Shown here: positions 54,095 through 61,633 of the stretch, one piece after another
How positions within the stretch are numbered: position 1 is the stretch's first letter
How the letters are laid out: each line of letters opens with the position of its first letter
DNA from: Dialister micraerophilus DSM 19965
Lineage (GTDB): Bacteria; Bacillota; Negativicutes; Veillonellales; Dialisteraceae
Assembly: GCF_000194985.1 (NCBI RefSeq)
Contig: NZ_GL878519.1
Span: 303,226-367,225, forward strand
DNA length: 64,000 nucleotides
Reading direction: 5' to 3'
Notes under the pieces: model-generated
The model's database searches: none
Told to the model about the DNA's origin: nothing
Seen by the model: the letters and a program-made list of their open reading frames with translations, nothing else
Position numbers and translations under genes: made by a program

Positions 54095-54111
54095 TATATC
54101 ATACGTGCTAA
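54095..54111. promoter_or_regulatory. Candidate FapR site before fapR
   Basis: Minus strand TTAGCACGTATGATATA, whose first ten bases differ from my recollection of the FapR half-site TTAGTACCTA at two positions; the second half fits poorly. Low-confidence candidate. Confidence 0.2.
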
Positions 54112-54224
54112 AAATATTCACCATTAAGCAAAATTTTAACAAATAAATATTACATTATTAATTGAGAATAATTAACTGTTTCAATTATCATTTTTGTATT
54201 TTTTATTTGTTTTTTATTTTTAAT

Positions 54225-54253
54225 TTGACTTTTATTCCCTTAAATACTAGACT
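54225..54253 (+). promoter_or_regulatory. Promoter of the FabK-like gene with overlapping inverted repeat
   Basis: TTGACT, 17-base spacer, TAGACT. An imperfect inverted repeat TTAAATA-N6-TATTCAA (about 54240-54259) covers the -10 element and could be a regulator site. Confidence 0.4.
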
Positions 54254-54335
54254 ATTCAAAAATATATTTTTACTTTTTATATAAAACATATTTTTATATT
54301 TGTTTGAATATTATTTTTTTAACAAGGAGTTTTAT

Positions 54336-55391
54336 ATGTTGTTTTCTTCTCTTCGTATAGGAGATTTGATTGCAAAAGTACCTATAATACAAGGCGGTAT
54401 GGGTATAGGTGTAAGTCTTTCAAAATTGGCCGGAGCCGTAGCAAAAGCCGGAGGAATAGGAGTGGTTTCAGCAGCACAACCGGGCTTTAAAGATCCTGAT
54501 TTTAAAAGACATACTTATGATGCTAATATAAGAACTTTAAGTTATCATATCGAAAAAGCAAAAGAAATTTCCGATAACGGAATAATCGGCGTTAATATAA
54601 TGTGTGGAGGACAGCATTATGAAGATTATGTAAAATGTGCTGTACAAAGCGGTGCCGATATTATTTTCTCCGGAGCAGGTCTTCCGAAAAATTTACCTGA
54701 ATTTGTTAAAGGAACAAACACAAAAATCGCACCTATTATCGGTTCTTCCAAAGCTGCTACCGTATTGCTGAAGCTTTGGGAACGTCATCATAAGAGAACT
54801 GCCGATTTGGTGGTTATAGAAGGTCCTAAAGCCGGAGGACATTTAGGATACAGTCGTGAAGATATTGCTATATATGAACACAAAAGTTATTATGAAGAAA
54901 TCATAAAAATCTTGGAAATAGTAAAAACTTTTGAAAATAAATTCAATAAAAAAATACCTGTTGTTTTCGGCGGAGGTATTTTCGATAAAAGTGATATAAA
55001 TCATTGCATATCTTTAGGACTTTCCGGTGTACAGATGGCAACACGTTTTGTCGCTACCGAAGAATGTGATGCCTCGAGAGAATTTAAAGAGGCTTATATA
55101 AAAGCAAAAAAAGAAGACATAGGCTTGGTTCACAGTCCGGTCCACATGCCGGGACGTGCAATAATAAATCCCTATGTAAAAAAAATATTGAGAGGTAAAA
55201 AAATTGTTCGCAGTTGTTTCAGATGTTTGACAGGTTGTTCTCCGCAAACTACTCCATACTGTATTACAATGGCGCTTGTACGTGCAGTAACGGGTGATGT
55301 GGATAACGGACTTATTTTCTGCGGTGCGAATGCTTGGAAAATTAAAGAAATTACAACCGTTCCGAAATTGATTTCCGAATTAACTGAATAA
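54336..55391 (+). CDS. NAD(P)H-dependent flavin oxidoreductase (FabK / nitronate monooxygenase family)
   Basis: A 351-aa FMN-binding TIM-barrel protein. Visible features are IIQGGMGIGVSLSKLAGAVAKAGGIGVVS at the N-terminus (split here as QGGMGIG and AGGIGVVS), GAGLPK near residue 130, GPKAGGHLGYS near 170, and VVFGGGIFDK near 218 with GVQMATRF near 238. A cysteine-rich C-terminus (SCFRCLTGC near 300) is typical of a Bacillota branch annotated as nitronate monooxygenase. It is divergent from the FapR-fab operon, which contains no enoyl-ACP reductase, so it may supply that FabK step. AAGGAG before the ATG at 54336 sets the start. Confidence 0.82.
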   Translation: MLFSSLRIGDLIAKVPIIQGGMGIGVSLSKLAGAVAKAGGIGVVSAAQPGFKDPDFKRHTYDANIRTLSYHIEKAKEISDNGIIGVNIMCGGQHYEDYVKCAVQSGADIIFSGAGLPKNLPEFVKGTNTKIAPIIGSSKAATVLLKLWERHHKRTADLVVIEGPKAGGHLGYSREDIAIYEHKSYYEEIIKILEIVKTFENKFNKKIPVVFGGGIFDKSDINHCISLGLSGVQMATRFVATEECDASREFKEAYIKAKKEDIGLVHSPVHMPGRAIINPYVKKILRGKKIVRSCFRCLTGCSPQTTPYCITMALVRAVTGDVDNGLIFCGANAWKIKEITTVPKLISELTE

Positions 55392-55397
55392 TTCCAC

Positions 55398-55437
55398 AAA
55401 AAATCAGAATGTACTTTTTATACATTCTGATTTTTTA
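55398..55437 (+). terminator. Bidirectional terminator between the FabK-like gene and pyrE
   Basis: AAAAATCAGAATGTA and TACATTCTGATTTTT form a 15-bp stem with a 6-base loop; T runs on both strands serve the convergent genes. Confidence 0.85.
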
Positions 55438-55447
55438 TTTCAAATAT

Positions 55448-56035
55448 TTATTTTTTCAAATGATGACTTCCTCTTTCGGTCAAAGGAATTTTTTTCAAAC
55501 ATTTAGGACATTCTTCAGCTTTGAATGTAGGTACTTCCAAATGCAGCAGAGCATGCACTTTTTCTTGAGGTACTCCAAGTTCGGCTTTTCCTCCGGAACG
55601 GTCTACAAAAAGTCCTACACCTACAATATCGCCCTTTTCCTGATTTACGGCATCTACAACTTCTTTTATGGATCCTCCGGTTGTAACGATGTCTTCAACT
55701 ATCAACACTTTTTCGCCGGGCTTTATTTTAAATCCTCTTCTGAATTTCATTTTTCCGTTTTCACGCTCGGTGAATATTGCACGAACTCCCAATAAATCAG
55801 CAGTAACGTGAGATAAAATTATTCCTCCTGTTGCCGGTCCTATTACGGTTTCTATTCCTTTATCTTTAAAATATTTTGCAAATTCATTACATAATTCACG
55901 TGTATACTTCGGATGCTGCAATACATTGAATTTTTCTACATAAAGCGAACTGTGCAGTCCGGATGTTAAAAGAAAATGCCCTTCAAGAATTGCTTTTGTT
56001 TCTCTCAATAACGCTTCTACTTCCTTCTCGTTCAT
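55448..56035 (-). CDS. pyrE: Orotate phosphoribosyltransferase
   Basis: Converts orotate and PRPP to orotidine monophosphate in pyrimidine synthesis. The 195-aa protein has SGLHSSLYVEKF near residue 25, IGPATGGI near 65 and the PRPP loop VLIVEDIVTTGGS near 109. The C-terminus has CPKC, a short metal-binding-like tail (about residues 177-180). Its ATG overlaps the pyrF stop by one base. The operon is pyrF-pyrE. Confidence 0.95.
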   Translation of the reverse strand: MNEKEVEALLRETKAILEGHFLLTSGLHSSLYVEKFNVLQHPKYTRELCNEFAKYFKDKGIETVIGPATGGIILSHVTADLLGVRAIFTERENGKMKFRRGFKIKPGEKVLIVEDIVTTGGSIKEVVDAVNQEKGDIVGVGLFVDRSGGKAELGVPQEKVHALLHLEVPTFKAEECPKCLKKIPLTERGSHHLKK

Positions 56036-56577
56036 TATATTGCCTCCCTTATTTCTTCATTTATCAATTCTGCCGCATGTCTCGGATTTTCCGCTTGAGT
56101 AATCGGTCTTCCTATCACTAAAAGAGTTGCACCGTTATTTATTGCTTCTTTCGGTGTGGTAATACGTTTTTGATCGTTTGCATTTGCAAACTTCGGACGT
56201 ATTCCGGGTGTAACTATAAGAAATTCATCACCGGAAATTTCTCGTATCATTCGAGCTTCTTTAGGAGATGCTATTACACCGTCAAGTCCGGATTTTTTTG
56301 CGATTTTCGCAAAATTTATAACGCTGTCTTTTATAGATAATTTGCTGCCAATTTCTTTCCATGCTTCTTCATCAATTGCAGTTAAAACCGTTACACCTAA
56401 AATTTTCGGAACTTCTATTCCTTCTTCTTCAGCTGCAATTTTTGCATAATGAACTGCACTTTCAAGCATCCTACTTCCACCTGCCGCATGCACAGTTAAT
56501 AAATCTACTCCCAATTTTGTAAGATAATATACACTATGTCCTACCGTATTCGGTATGTCATGCAATTTCAAATCCAA
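56035..56577 (-). CDS. pyrF: Orotidine 5'-phosphate decarboxylase, C-terminal part (after a frameshift)
   Basis: This part begins with the active-site stretch DLKLHDIPNTV (the catalytic Lys and Asp), then LLTVHAAGG, VTVLTAI, ASPKEARMIRE, IVTPGIRPK and the substrate-binding GRPITQAENPRHAAE. It lacks the N-terminal barrel strand and DMNS loop, which lie in another frame at 56568-56765. The two frames overlap by 10 bases. If translated alone it would start at a TTG. One extra A near 56584-56594 would join the parts into a normal PyrF. Confidence 0.85.
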   Translation of the reverse strand: MDLKLHDIPNTVGHSVYYLTKLGVDLLTVHAAGGSRMLESAVHYAKIAAEEEGIEVPKILGVTVLTAIDEEAWKEIGSKLSIKDSVINFAKIAKKSGLDGVIASPKEARMIREISGDEFLIVTPGIRPKFANANDQKRITTPKEAINNGATLLVIGRPITQAENPRHAAELINEEIREAI

Positions 56578-56765
56578 AAAAACTTTTTTGTTTTACTTTT
56601 TAAAAATTCAACAGCTTTTTGTCCGACACTGTAGTACAATTCCATTCCTACTTTATAAAAAGAAACGGCATCTCCCAATTCATCTACCATTTCTTTCATT
56701 TTATCAAAGGAATTCATATCCAATGCCACAATTATTCTGTTGTTTACTTCACAGATTTTTTCCAC
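56568..56765 (-). CDS. pyrF: Orotidine 5'-phosphate decarboxylase, N-terminal part (before a frameshift)
   Basis: Final enzyme of UMP synthesis. This first part encodes RIIVALDMNSFDKM and FYKVGMELYYSVG, the usual PyrF N-terminus, then KSKTKKF before a TGA at 56568-56570. The homologous continuation (VFLDLKLHDI) is in the -1 frame. In phase at 56583-56589 lies A AAA AAG, the heptamer used for -1 frameshifting in dnaX of E. coli; slippage there would give KTKKVFLDLKLHD. The start is GTG 56765, with GGAG eight bases upstream. Either broken, mis-sequenced or recoded. Confidence 0.82.
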   Translation of the reverse strand: MEKICEVNNRIIVALDMNSFDKMKEMVDELGDAVSFYKVGMELYYSVGQKAVEFLKSKTKKFFWI

Positions 56766-56838
56766 TTTATGCACTCCTTTCCGACCACAATTCTTATCAT
56801 TCTAACTTATACAGATATATATATCAAGATTTCAGAGT

Positions 56839-56870
56839 AAAAAAATAAGAAGCCGAGCTTCTTATTTTTT
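56839..56870 (-). terminator. Terminator overlapping the end of the beta-propeller-like gene
   Basis: AAAAATAAGAAG and CTTCTTATTTTT stem with a 5-base loop; the stem includes the stop codon of the gene at 56862. T-rich on the minus strand. Confidence 0.75.
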
Positions 56871-57794
56871 TTGCTTTTCAGATTGTAATGCGGCTTCCGC
56901 TATCATGTGAACTGTAACGGAATTGAAATCTACCGGAGTTTCCAAAGATTTCACTTCTTCAAATCCTACTCCAAGCTTACCTACACAATAACTTACAGCT
57001 TCTTTTTTTGAATTTATTTTTACAGCATAAATAGTTTTATCTTTACCTACGCCGACCAATCTGTACATACCCGGAGGTGAAATAACTCTCCAAGAGCCGT
57101 CAGAACCGTCAAAAGTATACATTGTACCGCGTTCGGTATCATCATAAAACAATCTATCTTCATCATAAAATACTGCAATTTTACCTATATGGGAAGATTG
57201 CAAATATATTCTGCGTGTATCATAATTTGCATCCGTTCTGTAAATTCTATACAGACCGTCTCCTACTTCCATTTTCATATATACAACGTTTGTCGCTGTA
57301 GAATATGCGGCATCTACAATTTTACTATTTTTCGGTAAATCGTTAATAGGAGCATCCGACTCATGAACTGTACCTTCAGGATTATATCTTGCAAGAGTTA
57401 CATTCCACTGTCCGCCTTTCCAATTTTTAGGATATAACGCCATAAGCGCCAAATTTCTGTCGGGCATCCAATCGAAATAAGAAACACCTTGTCCTTTAAG
57501 TACAACATTTTGAGGATTTGATAAATCTCCGGCATTATATATGGCTACGGAATCTTCAGTTACATCTGCCATGTACTGATAATCATGAGAATAATATGCT
57601 TTACCTTTTATTTTTATTTTTGAAAAAATATTTTTTCTTGCTTCGTCAACTTTTTTATCGTTCAAGTCCGACACGTCATAATCATGACTTGCCAACGGTG
57701 CAAAAAGAACTTGATCAAGGTAAACATACGCTGCTGCTTGCAACCCTATACCTATTATGAAAAACGTTACAAGAGTTATTAATTTCTTTTTCAC
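56862..57794 (-). CDS. Membrane-anchored protein with WD/beta-propeller-like domain
   Basis: No specific family recognised. The 310-aa product has an N-terminal signal anchor (about residues 5-28) and an extracytoplasmic domain of repeated beta-strand blocks (residues 60-290: YQYMADVTEDSVAIYNAGD, VSYFDWMPDRNLALMAL, TNVVYMKMEVGDGLYRIYR, RLFYDDTERGTMYTFDGSDG), resembling a beta-propeller or WD40-like fold with a DW-type turn. It lies 11 bases after the phosphodiester glycosidase gene and probably shares its transcript. The role is unknown; a scaffold for the glycosidase or deacetylase is a guess. Confidence 0.75.
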   Translation of the reverse strand: MKKKLITLVTFFIIGIGLQAAAYVYLDQVLFAPLASHDYDVSDLNDKKVDEARKNIFSKIKIKGKAYYSHDYQYMADVTEDSVAIYNAGDLSNPQNVVLKGQGVSYFDWMPDRNLALMALYPKNWKGGQWNVTLARYNPEGTVHESDAPINDLPKNSKIVDAAYSTATNVVYMKMEVGDGLYRIYRTDANYDTRRIYLQSSHIGKIAVFYDEDRLFYDDTERGTMYTFDGSDGSWRVISPPGMYRLVGVGKDKTIYAVKINSKKEAVSYCVGKLGVGFEEVKSLETPVDFNSVTVHMIAEAALQSEKQKK

Positions 57795-57805
57795 ACTTAT
57801 ACCCC

Positions 57806-58753
57806 TTATTTAACGACAAAAGCTGTAGGAATCATACGTTCTCCCAACAAATCTGCCGGCTTATTAATTACATTACCGTTGTAATACAATGTGGTACTTG
57901 AACCTCCGTCCAAGTTTGCAGCGATATATGCACCTTGTTCATACATAATATTCTGCACATCTACCAAAGTAGCACCTATACTGTAACCGGGCTGTCTTCC
58001 GTCAATTACAAGGAACAATACCGTCCCGTCTTTCTTTTGTCCTATCGCTGAACGTGGACTTATTCCCCATCCTCCGTCACCGCTTTTAATTACTTTCTCT
58101 CCGTTTATTATAAGCGGGGGTCCGAATGAAAGACCTTCAATTGCTCCGAGTTCACTCAATTCTTTCTTATTATACATACCGGCAATTAAATTACCGCCTT
58201 TTGTCATACCTATAAAATCAACCTTTTCAGATTCATCAACTTGTTCACCCAAAAGATATTTTCCTTCGTGCAAAATAAATCCGTAAGGCAGTCTTCCCGT
58301 ACCGGTACCGTTCGGATCATAAAATCCTCCGCCGTTAATCGCCGCTACAGCTCCGGCATTACGTGCGATATTACTTGTAGTATCACCTTTTTCATTTATA
58401 TCTGCAGCTGTGCATACCTGAACTCTTTTAGGATTTGGAATTTCCAAAAGATATCCCACAAATCGCTGTGTTTCTATTTTATGTAAAGTCAAAGTGGAAT
58501 CAGTTTTTACTTTAAAATTAAATAATTTTTGCTGGTCGGTACTTTTAACCGTTCCAAGTATTTGATTAAGCTGTTCACTGTTGAAAAGCCATGTAATATA
58601 CTGCGGATGTCTTGAACGCATAATCGCTCCGACAACCGCACGTTTAAGGTTACCGAAAGGTCCGAAAAGCACAACAATCGGAGATGTAATAATAAAGAAT
58701 AATATTGTTATCAGTATAAATTTAAAAATTAAACTTTTAAATAATTTTTTCAT
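57806..58753 (-). CDS. Phosphodiester glycosidase family protein (NAGPA-like)
   Basis: A 315-aa membrane-anchored protein of the NAGPA/PF09992 family. An N-terminal anchor lies at about residues 8-30. The family core is visible in VAAINGGGFYDPNGTG near residue 150, GISPRSAIGQ near 238 and ANLDGGSSTTLYYNG near 282. Relatives cleave phosphodiester-linked sugars, including GlcNAc uncovering enzyme and bacterial wall-teichoic or exopolysaccharide-associated enzymes. AGGGG before the ATG at 58753 supports this start over 58798. It follows the deacetylase gene, suggesting work on an envelope glycan. Confidence 0.85.
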   Translation of the reverse strand: MKKLFKSLIFKFILITILFFIITSPIVVLFGPFGNLKRAVVGAIMRSRHPQYITWLFNSEQLNQILGTVKSTDQQKLFNFKVKTDSTLTLHKIETQRFVGYLLEIPNPKRVQVCTAADINEKGDTTSNIARNAGAVAAINGGGFYDPNGTGTGRLPYGFILHEGKYLLGEQVDESEKVDFIGMTKGGNLIAGMYNKKELSELGAIEGLSFGPPLIINGEKVIKSGDGGWGISPRSAIGQKKDGTVLFLVIDGRQPGYSIGATLVDVQNIMYEQGAYIAANLDGGSSTTLYYNGNVINKPADLLGERMIPTAFVVK

Positions 58754-58778
58754 CCTTACCCCTGTTAATACAAATTTT

Positions 58779-59651
58779 TTAAAGCGTGGAATAATCATCT
58801 TTCATCAATCGTTCCGCAAAATGATGCATATCTACATTATTTCCGATGTATACACGCTTCAATTCATATGGATAACTGCCCTCATGTACACGTCCTGCAT
58901 CCGTTGTCAATGCAAGTTTTATGCCGGCCTTGACACATATATCTATTACCTCTTCATCGTAATCACCATATGGATAAGCTATCCATGCGTTATCAATATT
59001 CAAATGATATTTCAATGCTTTTTGAGCACCTTCAATTTCATTTTCTTTTTCTTTACGTGATGATAAATTGTGCAACTTTGGATGTGAAAGAGTATGATTG
59101 GCAATGGTCACGGTATTGCTGTCGGCCATTTCTTTAAGTTCTTCCCATGTCATACGATTATAAGCTTTTCCGACATCATCGGTTATCAAAAACAACGTCC
59201 ACGGAAAATTGAATTCTTTCATCATTGGATAAACTATAGTATAACTGTCATGATACCCGTCATCAAATGTAATACAAACAGGTTTCTCCGGCAATGCCGC
59301 TCCTTTAGATACATAATCATAAAGTTCCTGCATCGTTATCGGATGATATCCGTTATCTTTTAAATATTGCATTTGCATTCTGAGATTTTTCTCTGTCATA
59401 ACGGCATCATTCCCCGGAATATCTCCAATCATATGATACATCAAAACGGATACTCCTTCAGGGACACTGTATTTTACATTTTTATCTCTTTTGGGAACGG
59501 CAACTCCGGGTTTCAAAACTTTCTGGTTGTTTTGAGCAACATTATCCTGTTCATTCGAATTGTTCATTGCACATCCGGAAAAACATAAAACACTTATTGC
59601 CAAAATTATAAATATTGCTTTTTTAAATATATCTTTTAAACAACACATCAT
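58779..59651 (-). CDS. Polysaccharide deacetylase family lipoprotein
   Basis: NodB-fold carbohydrate esterase (CE4) of 290 aa, exported as a lipoprotein: lipobox VLCFSGC with Cys27, followed by a linker rich in Asn/Gln. Metal-binding and catalytic motifs are TFDDGYHDS near residue 128, the HxxxH metal ligand in NHTLSHPKL near 186, and AYPYGDYDE near 223. It would deacetylate a GlcNAc-containing cell-surface polymer. It is first in a three-gene unit with the glycosidase and propeller-like genes, divergent from the amidase gene. Confidence 0.88.
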   Translation of the reverse strand: MMCCLKDIFKKAIFIILAISVLCFSGCAMNNSNEQDNVAQNNQKVLKPGVAVPKRDKNVKYSVPEGVSVLMYHMIGDIPGNDAVMTEKNLRMQMQYLKDNGYHPITMQELYDYVSKGAALPEKPVCITFDDGYHDSYTIVYPMMKEFNFPWTLFLITDDVGKAYNRMTWEELKEMADSNTVTIANHTLSHPKLHNLSSRKEKENEIEGAQKALKYHLNIDNAWIAYPYGDYDEEVIDICVKAGIKLALTTDAGRVHEGSYPYELKRVYIGNNVDMHHFAERLMKDDYSTL

Positions 59652-59822
59652 AAATTCCTTTTAATAAATATTATTTATTTTACTACATTATAGCGCCCAT
59701 GTCATATATTGCTGCATATTATAATATATTCTTTACAATGTATTCACTAAATATCTTTACCGCACACTTATTATAACTTATTTTTATCTCGAATAGTCAA
59801 AAAAATTAAAAACGGACATTAT

Positions 59823-59864
59823 TATAATTGCATAAATTTTGTGAATAAAATTTATGCAATTATA
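59823..59864. repeat. Perfect 18-bp inverted repeat in the divergent deacetylase/amidase intergenic region
   Basis: Arms TATAATTGCATAAATTTT and AAAATTTATGCAATTATA match perfectly around the loop GTGAAT. There is no U-tract placement that would make it a terminator for either gene, and the right arm reaches the likely -35 of the amidase promoter (TATAAT at 59874-59879). It may be an operator or a cruciform-forming element. Confidence 0.75.
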
Positions 59865-59873
59865 AATCAATGT

Positions 59874-59879
59874 TATAAT
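59874..59879 (+). promoter_or_regulatory. -10 element of the amidase-GerMN operon
   Basis: TATAAT about 55 bases before the amidase start; the expected -35 position falls in the right arm of the inverted repeat at 59823-59864 and is poor (TTTATG). Confidence 0.45.
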
Positions 59880-59934
59880 AAGTACAAAACAATTTTCGTA
59901 TAACAATTCATTATACATATTAAAGAGGTATAAA

Positions 59935-61029
59935 ATGAAATTAATCAATAAACTTTTGATAGTCTTTGCAATGATTATCTTAACTTTATTTTCTGTATCT
60001 TGTGTTTCCGCACAAAACTCGGTCGTGACAAATCTCAGATACAGTTCACGAAATGATAAAGATCCGCCTTTCATGCGTGTTGTAGTTGATTTGTCAAAAC
60101 CTGTTTATGCAGAAGCCGCAATGGATAATGAGGGTAAAAATCTTGAAATTATTTTAAGAAATACTTCCAAAGGTTCTATACCTCATCAATATGATGATAT
60201 GGATCATCGTATAATAGATTTTGCTACGGTTTCCGAAAAAGACGATGATACTTACTTGGATTTTGCATTGACGCAATCTCAAAAAATGAAAAATATTTCT
60301 ATTTTCGCACTTAAAGCGGATAAAAATGCAGGTAAACCTCATCGTCTTGTAATAGATATACCTATTCCCGGTGCGAAGCAGACAATTTTTGAAACTCCGA
60401 AAATAAATAAAACCGAAGTAAAAAAATCTGTTTTGAACGGTAAAATTATTTGTATAGATCCCGGTCATGGAGGTTCGGACACTGGCGCAATAGGAAAACT
60501 TGACGGAAATGACGTTTATGAAAAAACCATTACACTTGAAGTTGCGAAAAAACTGGAAACTCTTCTTACCTCATCCGGTGCAAAGGTACTCATGACTCGT
60601 ACAGGAGATAATGACGTATATGCACCTTTTGCAGACGGTACGACAGAGCTTCAGGCTCGTGCAGATGTGGCAAACAACAATAATGCAGATGTTTTCCTCT
60701 CTATTCATATAGATGCTTTTTCAAATCCTGAGGTTGACGGTACAACGTCTTACTATACGGAAAAAACAAAAAAGGATTTCATTCTCGCATCTTCACTCAA
60801 TCATGCAGTTTTAAGAAACACTTCCATTCCCGACAGAGGCGTCCGTGCAAGTAATTTATATGTAAATGTACATACAAAAATGCCGTCAACTTTAATCGAA
60901 TTGGGATATATATCAAATCCAGATCGTGTAAAAATGCTTACAAAAGCTTGGGCTTCCGACGCATTGGCGAAATCATTATATGAAGGTTTCGAAGATTATT
61001 TTAAACGAATTGAAGAGGAGAATTTATGA
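59935..61029 (+). CDS. N-acetylmuramoyl-L-alanine amidase with AMIN domain
   Basis: Zinc hydrolase that cleaves the lactyl-peptide bond of peptidoglycan; exported. The 364-aa protein has a signal peptide (residues 1-26; VSA-QN, although SVSC could be read as a lipobox), an AMIN domain for envelope targeting (about 30-150) and an Amidase_3 domain with the zinc ligands His in CIDPGHGGSDTGAIG near 178, Glu in YEKTITLEV near 197, His in LSIHIDAF near 255, and catalytic Glu in LIELGYISN near 322. It overlaps the next gene by 4 bases. Related to AmiC-type amidases of dividing cells. Confidence 0.93.
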   Translation: MKLINKLLIVFAMIILTLFSVSCVSAQNSVVTNLRYSSRNDKDPPFMRVVVDLSKPVYAEAAMDNEGKNLEIILRNTSKGSIPHQYDDMDHRIIDFATVSEKDDDTYLDFALTQSQKMKNISIFALKADKNAGKPHRLVIDIPIPGAKQTIFETPKINKTEVKKSVLNGKIICIDPGHGGSDTGAIGKLDGNDVYEKTITLEVAKKLETLLTSSGAKVLMTRTGDNDVYAPFADGTTELQARADVANNNNADVFLSIHIDAFSNPEVDGTTSYYTEKTKKDFILASSLNHAVLRNTSIPDRGVRASNLYVNVHTKMPSTLIELGYISNPDRVKMLTKAWASDALAKSLYEGFEDYFKRIEEENL

Positions 61030-61562
61030 AAAAAATATGGATAGCACCGGCAATTTCCCTTTTAGTGCTGACTCTTTGCGGATGTGGAACCGATATTTTG
61101 CAAAAACCTGAAAACGTTCCTCCTAAAGCTCAAGAAGAAATTCCTGCACAGAAAAATGCAAAATTGACTTATTATAAAGTTTCAAGTGATGCCTCACATA
61201 TTGTTCCGGTAACTAAATCGGTAATTGCATCCGATGCCACACCCAAGACGGCTGTCGAAGAAATGATACGTTTCGACAGAAATTCAAAATATCCTTTTTT
61301 ACCTGAAGGACTTTCGGTAAAATCCGTATATGTCGAAGACGGTACGGCAATAGTCAATTTTTCAAAAGAATTGAAAAATATCCAAAAAGGAAGTACTTCG
61401 GAAAATTTGCTTATTGCAATTACGGTAAATACTTTAACCGAATTTGCAAACATAAAAAAAGTGAAATTTTTCGTGGAAGGTTCTCCGATTAATTCACTTA
61501 CAGGACATAATGATATGAGTCAAGAGTTTGTACGTGATACTTCTCTTATTTCCGACAAATAA
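61026..61562 (+). CDS. GerMN-domain lipoprotein
   Basis: A 178-aa lipoprotein (lipobox LTLCGC, Cys20) with a GerMN domain over residues 45-165, seen in DATPKTAVEEMIR, LPEGLSVKSVYVEDGTAIVNFS and ITVNTLTEFANIKKVKFFVEG. GerMN domains occur in spore germination protein GerM and in non-sporulating lineages as envelope proteins. It overlaps the amidase gene by 4 bases, so a joint role in peptidoglycan turnover is likely. The unit ends in a terminator at 61563-61632. Confidence 0.9.
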   Translation: MKKIWIAPAISLLVLTLCGCGTDILQKPENVPPKAQEEIPAQKNAKLTYYKVSSDASHIVPVTKSVIASDATPKTAVEEMIRFDRNSKYPFLPEGLSVKSVYVEDGTAIVNFSKELKNIQKGSTSENLLIAITVNTLTEFANIKKVKFFVEGSPINSLTGHNDMSQEFVRDTSLISDK

Positions 61563-61632
61563 CAAAAACGTTTGAAAGAGTTGAATATTTCTTAATTGTT
61601 TTAAGAAACAACTTTACTCTTCAAACGTTTTT
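61563..61632 (+). terminator. Bidirectional terminator after the GerMN gene
   Basis: AAAAACGTTTGAA...TTCAAACGTTTTT stem with inner AGAGT/ACTCT pairs; T runs on both strands, shared with the convergent asparaginase gene. Confidence 0.8.
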
Positions 61633-61633
61633 T

